Shown: positions 13,996-21,185 of the stretch, piece by piece
Numbering within the stretch: position 1 is the first letter of the stretch
Layout of the letters: each line of letters starts with the position of its first letter
Source: CAYQDF01 sp964416175
GTDB taxonomy: Bacteria > Chloroflexota > Anaerolineae > Anaerolineales > UBA4823
DNA: 28,108 bases
Reading direction: 5' to 3'
Assembly (NCBI GenBank): GCA_964416175.1
Contig: CAYQDF010000035.1
Location: forward strand, 1-28,108
Position numbers and translations under genes: made by a program
Notes under the pieces: generated by a model
What the model saw: only the letters and a program-made list of their open reading frames with translations
Told to the model about the DNA's origin: nothing
The model's database searches: none

Positions 13996-14955
13996 ATGCT
14001 CAGGGATTTTTCCTTGATTATTGGACTCATGTTTACTCTCCTGCCCGGAATATTTTTCCGATCAGGTGAATTCCGCGCGGAAGGAGCGACGTGTGACCAG
14101 TTGGGGTGGTTTCCAGACACCTTCGGGGTCAAGGACCACAGCATTTTCTATTACTCCGGTTTTTATTACGGAATAGCGAACTATCTCCCAGGCGAAAAGG
14201 TCTTCGCATATGCCCGTTCGAAAAACCTTTGTGAGTGGGAGGAGCTTGCTCCGGTCCTCGCGAACCGCAAGAATGATAAATGGGACCAGCGCGGGATCTG
14301 GTCTCCATTTGTGTTAGAGGACGGCGGCCGGTATTATCTCTATTTCACAGGTGTCAGTGAGGAATTCACGCAGAGCATTATACTGGCTTCAACAGAAGAT
14401 CCTTCCGCGCCTGAGAGTTGGGAAGTCAACGGTTTGATATTTCAACCCAACCACCCGGGTATGTTGTGGGAAGAGGGAGTATGGGCCGATTGCCGCGACC
14501 CCATGGTGATCCGGATCGGCGAGGTATACCATTTGTATTACACAGGCGCGGACGAATCCGGCGGCATCGTTGGGATGGCGACCTCCAATTCTCCCACCGG
14601 GCCATGGACCGATTGGGGCGGGATTATTAAACCTTTGCCGGGCGGCGGTTTACCGGAAAGCCCCTTACTGACAGTCTTTGATGGGAGGTACTACCTTTTC
14701 TACAATGACACGGGCCAGGGCGAAGTCATGTCGATCGGCGGCAGCCAGGCAGGTCCGTGGAGCGTGGCGCGCCGTTTTTCTCCGGGCTGGGCGCACGAGA
14801 TCTGGCGCGATCAATCCGGCAGCTGGATGACATCCTATCTCACAGACTATTCGATAACCATTTCTCCATTAACCTGGGACGATTTCTTCTCGCCTCCGCA
14901 ACCGTTCATCGGGACGGAGATCTACCACCAGGTGCTCCCCGCGATCCAGAGATAA
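13996..14955 (+). CDS. Exported GH43-like five-bladed beta-propeller protein (putative glycosidase)
   Basis: The protein has 319 residues. The N-terminus has a hydrophobic export segment, LIIGLMFTLLPGIFF (about 7-21), with no obvious lipobox. Repeated propeller strands follow, including YYSGFYYGIA, GRYYLYFTG, YHLYYTGAD and GRYYLFYNDTG. WDQRGIWSPFVLEDGG is the typical blade-two motif of GH43/GH32/GH62-like folds. A catalytic triad can be proposed: Asp47 (KDHSI, base), Asp168 (CRDPM, pKa modulator) and Glu221 (PESPL, acid). It directly follows the exporter genes, so it may trim or remodel the exported glycan outside the membrane. Substrate and activity are not known, and a binding-only role is possible. 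Confidence 0.75.
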   Translation: MLRDFSLIIGLMFTLLPGIFFRSGEFRAEGATCDQLGWFPDTFGVKDHSIFYYSGFYYGIANYLPGEKVFAYARSKNLCEWEELAPVLANRKNDKWDQRGIWSPFVLEDGGRYYLYFTGVSEEFTQSIILASTEDPSAPESWEVNGLIFQPNHPGMLWEEGVWADCRDPMVIRIGEVYHLYYTGADESGGIVGMATSNSPTGPWTDWGGIIKPLPGGGLPESPLLTVFDGRYYLFYNDTGQGEVMSIGGSQAGPWSVARRFSPGWAHEIWRDQSGSWMTSYLTDYSITISPLTWDDFFSPPQPFIGTEIYHQVLPAIQR

Positions 14956-14974
14956 CGCTTGCAGGCTGATTGCG

Positions 14975-16399
14975 ATGAAATGGTTCAAAGTTTTTTACCT
15001 GGCAGGGATCACGATCGCTCTGTATGCCGCATTTTCGAACTGGGCATACGATGACCCGTTTATCACCTTCCGCTATGCACAAAATCTCGCCCAGGGGAAC
15101 GGGTTTGTCTACAATCCAGGCGAGAGGGTCCTGAGCACGACAACGCCGCTCTTTGCAATGGTGTTGGCTGTTGGAAGTTTTATCTGGACCGATATTCACC
15201 ATCTTGCTGTGCTGAGTGGAGCAGCCTGCCTGGGCATTGGGGGCTGGATGATCTTCGAACTCTCCCGCGCCTGGGAGATGCCCTGGGTCGGCTGGGCTGG
15301 TCTGGCTCTCTTTCCGACTTTCCCTTTGCTCGTGAGCACGCTGGGATCTGAAATGCCGCTTTACCTCGCTCTGTGTTTGGGTGCTATGGCAACATATGCG
15401 AACAGGTCTTACACCCTGAGTGGGATCTGCTGCGGGTTCGCCTGCCTTGCACGCCCCGATGGGGTCCTGGTGCCTCTTTTACTGGCAATCGATTTCATCG
15501 CCCGCCGGAGGGAGAGGCTGCCCTGGGGAGGCATTCTCGTCTTCGCCGGCATCTTCCTGCTCTGGACGGGATTCGCCTGGCTCTATTTCGGTTCGCCGGT
15601 CCCGGCCACACTCGGGGCGAAACAGAGCCAGGGCAGGCTGGCGATCAGCGAGCAGTTCGCGCCCGGTTTTATGACGATCCTCCAGAGTTACACAGGCTGG
15701 CCTTACATCCTTTTTGCCTGTCTGGTCCTGGTTGGATGGCTCTTCGCGCTCCTTGCAAAGCGTGATTCGATCCATGTTCTCCTCTGGCCCCTTGCTTATT
15801 TTGGGGCGTACACCTTTTTGGGAGTCAGCCGGTATTTCTGGTACTATGCCCCTCTGGTGCCAGGTTTCGTCATCGGCGCCGGATTGGGTCTGGAAGGGAT
15901 CCGGCACTGGTTTCGAACGTTGTCCGGGAGATACGAGGAAGCTGGTGCGAAATTTGGGAGTGCAGCTGGTCTGGCCCTGGTTGTGGTGGTCCTTCTGGCG
16001 AACTCAGGCGGCCTCTCCAGCATGCAAGCCAGAGCAGATAATCGATACCCCATTTACCGGGCAGCGGGCGACTGGCTGAGAAATAACACGGATGAAGGTG
16101 CAAGCGTCGGCGCCCTGGAAATCGGCATCATCGGCTACTTCGCGCAAAGAAAGATGGTAGACTTTGCCGGGCTGATCCAGCCCGATGTGGCAGAATCTAT
16201 GGAGGCCGAGGATACATACGAGGATGCCGCCCTTTTCGCCCTGAACCGGTACCACCCGGACTACCTGGTCTTGCACGCAGAGGGTTTTCCGGCGCTGGAG
16301 GAGGCCGTCCACCGGCTGGGGTGTGGGACCGAGACTGTCCTGCAAGGTGAGCCATTCGAATACCCGCTGGACTTGAGGATCTATGCTTGCCAGAATTGA
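14975..16399 (+). CDS. GT-C-type integral membrane glycosyltransferase
   Basis: The protein has 474 residues and about ten hydrophobic segments. The first (about 7-20) leads into WAYDDPFITFRYAQNLAQGN, where Asp26-Asp27 is the conserved acidic pair of GT-C proteins. This D-D-x-x-I-T-x-R-Y-x-x-N-L family occurs widely as undefined membrane mannosyl/arabinosyl-type transferases. A long soluble C-terminal domain begins after ALVVVVLLANSGG (about residue 345) and includes RYHPDYLVLHAEG. It starts 19 bases after the propeller gene. Expected role: transfer from a polyprenyl-phosphate sugar on the outer face. The acceptor is unknown. Confidence 0.75.
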   Translation: MKWFKVFYLAGITIALYAAFSNWAYDDPFITFRYAQNLAQGNGFVYNPGERVLSTTTPLFAMVLAVGSFIWTDIHHLAVLSGAACLGIGGWMIFELSRAWEMPWVGWAGLALFPTFPLLVSTLGSEMPLYLALCLGAMATYANRSYTLSGICCGFACLARPDGVLVPLLLAIDFIARRRERLPWGGILVFAGIFLLWTGFAWLYFGSPVPATLGAKQSQGRLAISEQFAPGFMTILQSYTGWPYILFACLVLVGWLFALLAKRDSIHVLLWPLAYFGAYTFLGVSRYFWYYAPLVPGFVIGAGLGLEGIRHWFRTLSGRYEEAGAKFGSAAGLALVVVVLLANSGGLSSMQARADNRYPIYRAAGDWLRNNTDEGASVGALEIGIIGYFAQRKMVDFAGLIQPDVAESMEAEDTYEDAALFALNRYHPDYLVLHAEGFPALEEAVHRLGCGTETVLQGEPFEYPLDLRIYACQN

Positions 16400-16435
16400 G
16401 TTAAAATATCCGGATTGGCGCCGGGGAAATAAGGC

Positions 16436-16984
16436 ATGAGATTCATCCCGTCTGAAATTCCAGAAGTGATCCGGATTGAACCGGAAGTTTTCGGAGACGC
16501 GCGTGGCTTCTTCATGGAGACCTTCCACGCCAGGCATTTTGCTGATGCGGGGGTCAATTACCCATTCGTCCAGGACAACCACTCCGGTTCAAGGCAGGGG
16601 AGCCTGCGCGGGCTTCACTACCAGATTCGCCAGCCGCAAGGGAAGCTGGTGCGCGTGATCGCTGGCGAGGTGTTCGATGTCGCGGTGGACCTCAGGCGAT
16701 CCTCGCCGTGGTTTCGCAGGTGGGTGGGCTGCACCCTGTCCGCGGAGAACAAGAACCAGTTGTGGATCCCGCCCGGTTTTGCACACGGTTTTTACGTGAT
16801 GAGCGAATGGGCGGAGGTGGTCTACAAAGTGACGGACTACTATTCCCCGGAGTGGGAGCGAACGCTCCTTTGGAACGATCCAGACCTGGGGATCGATTGG
16901 CCGCTGCTGGCTGGCCTCCCACCCATTATTTCGACAAAAGATGCTCAGGGAAGACCTCTCAAAGCTGCGGAGACCTACGATTGA
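16436..16984 (+). CDS. rmlC: dTDP-4-dehydrorhamnose 3,5-epimerase
   Basis: The protein has 182 residues, full length for RmlC. It epimerises C3 and C5 of dTDP-4-keto-6-deoxyglucose, the third step to dTDP-L-rhamnose. The cupin fold shows DARGFFMETFHARHF at the start, SLRGLHYQ with catalytic His61, PQGKLVRV, WIPPGFAHGFYV, and YKVTDYYSPEWE with the Tyr pair. Asp169 (STKDAQG) matches the His-paired Asp. The ATG lies 7 bases after a GGGGAAATAA stretch. It is the first of the four adjacent rhamnose genes, 36 bases after the GT-C gene. Confidence 0.97.
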   Translation: MRFIPSEIPEVIRIEPEVFGDARGFFMETFHARHFADAGVNYPFVQDNHSGSRQGSLRGLHYQIRQPQGKLVRVIAGEVFDVAVDLRRSSPWFRRWVGCTLSAENKNQLWIPPGFAHGFYVMSEWAEVVYKVTDYYSPEWERTLLWNDPDLGIDWPLLAGLPPIISTKDAQGRPLKAAETYD

Positions 16985-17011
16985 GGCCAAAATTCGCCGT
17001 CGGGAGAATCA

Positions 17012-18097
17012 ATGAATAATGTCCTGGTTACCGGTGGGGCTGGTTTCATCGGCTCGAACTTCGTCCGCCATTTGCTGGCGCGCGAGCCCGAGGTAAATGT
17101 GGTCAACCTGGACGCGCTCACTTACGCCGGCAGCCTGGAAAACCTGACCGGTTTGCCAGACCCTGCACGGCACACGTTTATCCACGGGGACATCGGGGAT
17201 CAGCCTCTGGTAGAGGCACTGCTCCGAGAGCACAGAATCGACACCGTTGTGCACTTTGCTGCGGAGACTCACGTCGATCGGTCCATCCTGGGACCGCGGC
17301 AGTTCATCCAGACCAACATCATAGGAACATTCACCCTGCTGGAAGCAGTTCGGAAGTTCTGGCTGGTAGAAAAAGCCATCACTGTCGATGATGTTCGTTT
17401 TCACCACATTTCGACGGATGAGGTTTTCGGATCATTAACTCCTGAGGAAGAAGCTTTCTCGGAAACGACCCCCTACGCTCCGAATTCACCTTACGCAGCG
17501 TCGAAAGCTGCGAGCGATCACATGGTGCGGGCTTACGGCCACACTTACGGGCTCCCGTACAGCATCACGAATTGTTCCAACAATTATGGCCCTTACCAGT
17601 TCCCAGAGAAACTGATCCCCTTGATGATCCTGAACGCTGTGAGGGGGAAACCGCTGCCAGTGTACGGGGATGGCGGCCAGATCCGGGACTGGCTTTACGT
17701 GGAAGACCACTGTGAGGCGATCCGGCTTGTAATTAAGCACGGCCGTCGCGGGGAGACCTATAATATCGGTGGAGACAACCAGCCTACCAACCTCACGGTA
17801 GTGCAGCTGTTGTGCGAAATCCTCGACGAAATCCTCCCGGGTTCTCCACACAAACCCCATGCAGGGCTGATTCAATACGTCGCCGATCGCCCGGGACACG
17901 ATCGGCGATATGCCATGGACATCACAAAAATCCAGCAAGAACTGGGTTGGAAGCCGCGCTGGTCCCTGGAAAAGGGTCTGCGGAATACTGTGATGTGGTA
18001 CCTGCACCATCAGGAATGGGTCGAGGCGATCCAGGAACAGGGAGATTACCAGACCTGGATCGAAAAAAACTATGCCAGACGTGGAGGCAGCGCATGA
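17012..18097 (+). CDS. rmlB: dTDP-glucose 4,6-dehydratase
   Basis: The protein has 361 residues, the usual length. It makes dTDP-4-keto-6-deoxyglucose from dTDP-glucose with bound NAD. The N-terminal TGGAGFIGSNF binds NAD. ISTDEVFGSL carries the dehydratase triad Thr135-Asp136-Glu137, and SPYAASKAASDH carries Tyr161 and Lys165. NCSNNYGPYQFPEKLIPLMI and YVEDHCEAI are further RmlB signatures. A GGGAG lies 5 bases before ATG 17012. The stop overlaps the rmlA start in ATGA. Confidence 0.98.
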   Translation: MNNVLVTGGAGFIGSNFVRHLLAREPEVNVVNLDALTYAGSLENLTGLPDPARHTFIHGDIGDQPLVEALLREHRIDTVVHFAAETHVDRSILGPRQFIQTNIIGTFTLLEAVRKFWLVEKAITVDDVRFHHISTDEVFGSLTPEEEAFSETTPYAPNSPYAASKAASDHMVRAYGHTYGLPYSITNCSNNYGPYQFPEKLIPLMILNAVRGKPLPVYGDGGQIRDWLYVEDHCEAIRLVIKHGRRGETYNIGGDNQPTNLTVVQLLCEILDEILPGSPHKPHAGLIQYVADRPGHDRRYAMDITKIQQELGWKPRWSLEKGLRNTVMWYLHHQEWVEAIQEQGDYQTWIEKNYARRGGSA

Positions 18098-18975
18098 AAG
18101 GGATCATCCTCGCTGGAGGCAGGGGGACGCGGCTTTTTCCATTGACGATTGGCGTCAGCAAGCAGCTTCTGCCGGTCTATGATAAACCAATGGTGTACTA
18201 CCCACTGTCCATGCTGATGCTGGCCAGGATCAAAGAGATCCTGGTCATCAGCACGCCGGAGGCGCTGCCGGCGTTTCGAATGCTCCTTCGCGATGGAAGC
18301 CAGTGGGGGCTGAGGTTTGATTACGCAGAGCAATCTGAGCCCCGTGGGCTGGCAGATTCGTTTCTGGTTGGAAAGGATTTCGTCGGACGAGAGCCGGTCT
18401 GCCTGATCCTCGGCGACAACATCTTCTTCGGGCACGGCTTGCCGGCCAGCCTGCGCAAGGCATCCGAGCTCGAGCATGGCGCGCTGATCTTTGCTTATCC
18501 GGTGCGCGATCCGGAACGCTACGGCGTCGTCGAATTCACCGACGATGGGAAAGCCTTGAGCATCGAAGAAAAACCAAAGCAGCCTCGCTCGCATTATGCC
18601 GTACCGGGGATTTATTTCTACGATAACAGAGTGGTCGAATTCGCCGAATCCCTGAAGCCATCCGCGCGAGGCGAACTGGAGATCACAGACTTGAACTGCC
18701 TGTACCTGGAACGCGGGGAACTGAGGGTAGAAGCCCTGGGAAGAGGGGTTGCCTGGCTAGACGCCGGCACGCACGAATCTTTACTCCAGGCTGCTCATTT
18801 CGTCCAGACAATTGAAGACAGGCAGGGAATGATGATCTCCTGCCCGGAGGAGATCGCCTACCGAATGGGATACATCAGCCGGGAGGACCTGATCGATCAG
18901 GCGCGCCGGATCAACAACCAGTACGGCGCCTACCTGCTCCGGCTGGCGGAAGAAGAGCTCCCGTTTCATAAGTAA
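18094..18975 (+). CDS. rmlA: Glucose-1-phosphate thymidylyltransferase
   Basis: The protein has 293 residues from ATG 18094, with GGAGG 6 bases upstream and ATGA overlap with rmlB. The frame extends further upstream, but only inside rmlB. It makes dTDP-glucose from dTTP and glucose-1-phosphate. The N-terminal GGRGTRLFPLTIGVSKQLLP is the nucleotide-binding signature. LILGDNIFFGHGL is the metal-binding region, followed by ERYGVVEF, EEKPKQPRSHYAVPGIYFYD and GVAWLDAGTHESLLQA. This is the 290-residue tetrameric RmlA type rather than the longer archaeal-like form. Confidence 0.98.
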   Translation: MKGIILAGGRGTRLFPLTIGVSKQLLPVYDKPMVYYPLSMLMLARIKEILVISTPEALPAFRMLLRDGSQWGLRFDYAEQSEPRGLADSFLVGKDFVGREPVCLILGDNIFFGHGLPASLRKASELEHGALIFAYPVRDPERYGVVEFTDDGKALSIEEKPKQPRSHYAVPGIYFYDNRVVEFAESLKPSARGELEITDLNCLYLERGELRVEALGRGVAWLDAGTHESLLQAAHFVQTIEDRQGMMISCPEEIAYRMGYISREDLIDQARRINNQYGAYLLRLAEEELPFHK

Positions 18976-18994
18976 TCCCGGTATTTCCAAAAAC

Positions 18995-19885
18995 ATGCGC
19001 ATACTGCTCCTTGGGAACATCGGCCAGCTGGGGTGGGAGCTCGAACGCACCCTGGCGACTGTGGGATATGTCATCGGATTTAACTATCCCGAGATCGACC
19101 TCACGCAGCCGGATGGCCTGGACGCGCTCATATCCAGGGTCGACCCGCAAATCATCGTCAACGCCACTGCCTACACCGCCGTGGATCAGGCTGAACAGGA
19201 GGCGGACACTGCGTATGCGATTAACGCGATTGCTCCCGGGATCATGGCGGAGGCTGCGCGCAAGATCGGCGCGGCGCTGATCCATTTTTCGACGGATTAC
19301 GTATTTGATGGAGCGAAGGGATCGCCATACGTTGAGACCGATGAACCAAATCCCCTCGGCGTTTATGGGAGCAGCAAACTGGCAGGCGAACGGGCGATCC
19401 AGGCAGCTGGAGGCGCGGCCTTGATCCTCCGGACCAGCTGGGTCTACAGCTTGCGAAGAGAAAGCTTCGTGACCAAGGTGCTCGAATGGTCGCGCAGGCA
19501 GGCAGTCCTGAGGATCGTCGATGACCAGGTCGGCAACCCGACCTGGTGCCGAATGCTGGCGGAGATCACGGCGCAGCTGATCGCCAAAACCTGCTCTGAT
19601 CCGGCTGGGTGGATCCGTGAGAGGCGCGGCCTGTACCACCTGGCAGGGAGCGGTCACGCCAGCCGGTTGGAGTGGGCCAGGGAGATCCTGGCGCTTGATC
19701 CTAAGCAGAGCGAACAGGTCGTCCAGGAACTGCTTCCGGCGAAGACCGGCGACTTTCCAACCCCTGCCAGGCGACCACTGTTTTCGGCCTTGAACTGCGA
19801 TCGCTTCGCTGAGACTTTCGGTCTGCGGCTGCCAGACTGGCGGGAGGCGCTTAAGCTGGCAATGGCGGGGGACGGCTGCATCTGA
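18995..19885 (+). CDS. rmlD: dTDP-4-dehydrorhamnose reductase
   Basis: The protein has 296 residues. It catalyses the last step to dTDP-L-rhamnose. The NAD(P) motif GNIGQLG (7-13) is followed by IIVNATAYTAVDQAEQE, the RmlD signature. The catalytic residues are in FSTDYVFDG (Thr100) and YGSSK (Tyr124, Lys128). ILRTSWVYSLRRESFVTK and VDDQVGNPTWCRMLAE are also typical. It starts 19 bases after rmlA without a clear ribosome site and completes the rhamnose set C-B-A-D. Confidence 0.96.
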   Translation: MRILLLGNIGQLGWELERTLATVGYVIGFNYPEIDLTQPDGLDALISRVDPQIIVNATAYTAVDQAEQEADTAYAINAIAPGIMAEAARKIGAALIHFSTDYVFDGAKGSPYVETDEPNPLGVYGSSKLAGERAIQAAGGAALILRTSWVYSLRRESFVTKVLEWSRRQAVLRIVDDQVGNPTWCRMLAEITAQLIAKTCSDPAGWIRERRGLYHLAGSGHASRLEWAREILALDPKQSEQVVQELLPAKTGDFPTPARRPLFSALNCDRFAETFGLRLPDWREALKLAMAGDGCI

Positions 19886-19900
19886 GCAGGAAACACGAAG

Positions 19901-21136
19901 ATGACTGTTGTGCAGACGATCGTCGTTTACTCTGCGGTCCCCTGGGATCATCCGGTGATGTGGTTGCGTCTGCGCGGACCAGCAGAAGCCGCAGGTTTAA
20001 CCCTGGTGCAAGGGAATTCCGGGGATCAAATCGACGCAAAACTTGTCGACAGCGCTGACCTTGTAATAATCCAGAAGGATTTTCCCAGATTTTGGTCGGC
20101 TTACCAGGAGATCGCGGACAGGGCTCGGGGGGCATCGAAGCCGATGGTTTACGAGATCGACGACCTGATCTTCGATATGCCGGAAGATCACAGCCATTAT
20201 GAGGATTACGTTGGATACTTACCTGGAATGCTCCTGGCAGCCATGGAGGCTGATATCGTCACGGTGAGCTCCGGGGAGCTGAAAAGTTACATCCAGGAAA
20301 TTAATCCGGCTGTGAAAGTACTCCCGAATTTTCTCGATGATCATATTTGGAGGGTCAAACCCAGGGTAACCCCGCAGGATGAGAAGGACGTCGTCCTCAT
20401 CGGTTATATGGGCGGACAGACCCACCGGGCCGACCTCGAGGAGATAACCCCTGTGTTAGAAAGAATAATGGCCCGATATGGCGAGAAGATCGGGCTTCGA
20501 TTCTGGGGCGTCCGTCCACCCGAAGTCCTTGTTAAAAATCCTGCCACTGAATGGAAGGCGACAGACGAACTGGATTACCGGAGTTTCGCGGCGTATTTCA
20601 TTGATCAGGAGTGTGATATTTTCATCGCTCCGTTGCTTGATAACCGCTTCAACCGGGCGAAAAGCAGCATCAAGTATCTCGAATACAGCGCATTGGGCAT
20701 CCCGGGGGTATATAGCCGGCTGCCACCGTATGAGACTGTTGTCATCCAAGGAATCACCGGGTACCTGGCCGGCGATAACGAAGAATGGGAGAATTCCCTC
20801 TGCCGGTTAATCGAGTCCTCTTCCCTGCGGGTGCAGGTAGGGCAGGCGGCGCATCAGAACACGATGCAGAACTGGCTACTGAAGGACCACGCTCTTGAGT
20901 GGCGAGAAGCTTACGACTGGGTACTGAACTCCAGGGGGAGGTCAAACGGAGGTAAAGAAAATCCGCTGGCGAAAATTCTGCGCCAATCTGCACGAAGATA
21001 TGAGGGTATTGAGAGAGAACTGATCCGGGAAAAGAATCGGACGAATGCCTTGGAGCACCAGCTGGGGGGAATCTTGAACAGCCGCAGCTGGCAATTCCTG
21101 CAAAGAGTCCAGCATCTGCGCCGGAGGCTTTCATAA
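19901..21136 (+). CDS. Family 4-like glycosyltransferase with C-terminal coiled tail
   Basis: The protein has 411 residues. It is GT-B-like: the N-terminal half has VYEIDDLIFDMP and VTVSSGELKSYI, as in sugar-chain GT4 enzymes. The C-terminal half has VVLIGYMGGQTHRADLEEI, CDIFIAPLLDN and FNRAKSSIKYLEYSALGIPG, which forms the nucleotide-sugar site. The last 50 residues (IERELIREKNRTNALEHQLG, then ILNSRSWQFLQR) form a helical coil ending in the LNSRSW box often found at the end of O-antigen glycosyltransferases and methyltransferases. It starts 15 bases after rmlD, so a rhamnosyltransferase role is plausible but unproven. Confidence 0.87.
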   Translation: MTVVQTIVVYSAVPWDHPVMWLRLRGPAEAAGLTLVQGNSGDQIDAKLVDSADLVIIQKDFPRFWSAYQEIADRARGASKPMVYEIDDLIFDMPEDHSHYEDYVGYLPGMLLAAMEADIVTVSSGELKSYIQEINPAVKVLPNFLDDHIWRVKPRVTPQDEKDVVLIGYMGGQTHRADLEEITPVLERIMARYGEKIGLRFWGVRPPEVLVKNPATEWKATDELDYRSFAAYFIDQECDIFIAPLLDNRFNRAKSSIKYLEYSALGIPGVYSRLPPYETVVIQGITGYLAGDNEEWENSLCRLIESSSLRVQVGQAAHQNTMQNWLLKDHALEWREAYDWVLNSRGRSNGGKENPLAKILRQSARRYEGIERELIREKNRTNALEHQLGGILNSRSWQFLQRVQHLRRRLS

Positions 21137-21185
21137 CCAATCGTAGCTCGCCCCCTGATTTTCAGGCAAGAAACCACGGACCATT

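Noticed and set aside
16386..16412. A/T-rich patch (TTGCCA, then TAAAAT) before rmlC as a promoter
   Set aside because: The spacing between the two boxes is only 9 bases, and TTGCCA is still within the GT-C coding end, so it does not fit a sigma-70-type promoter.
17812..18093. Upstream extension of rmlA by 94 residues
   Set aside because: The extension is inside rmlB in another frame. The RmlA fold begins exactly at MKGIILAGG, with GGAGG placed 6 bases before that ATG.
18911..19951. A 346-codon open frame on the - strand opposite rmlD
   Set aside because: It lies fully over rmlD, whose catalytic motifs are all intact. The antisense product has no recognisable domain and a biased composition typical of shadow frames in GC-rich DNA.
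21154..21166. CCTGA-TTT-TCAGG hairpin before the three-domain glycosyltransferase as a terminator
   Set aside because: The stem is only 5 pairs and no run of T follows. It is too weak to call a terminator.
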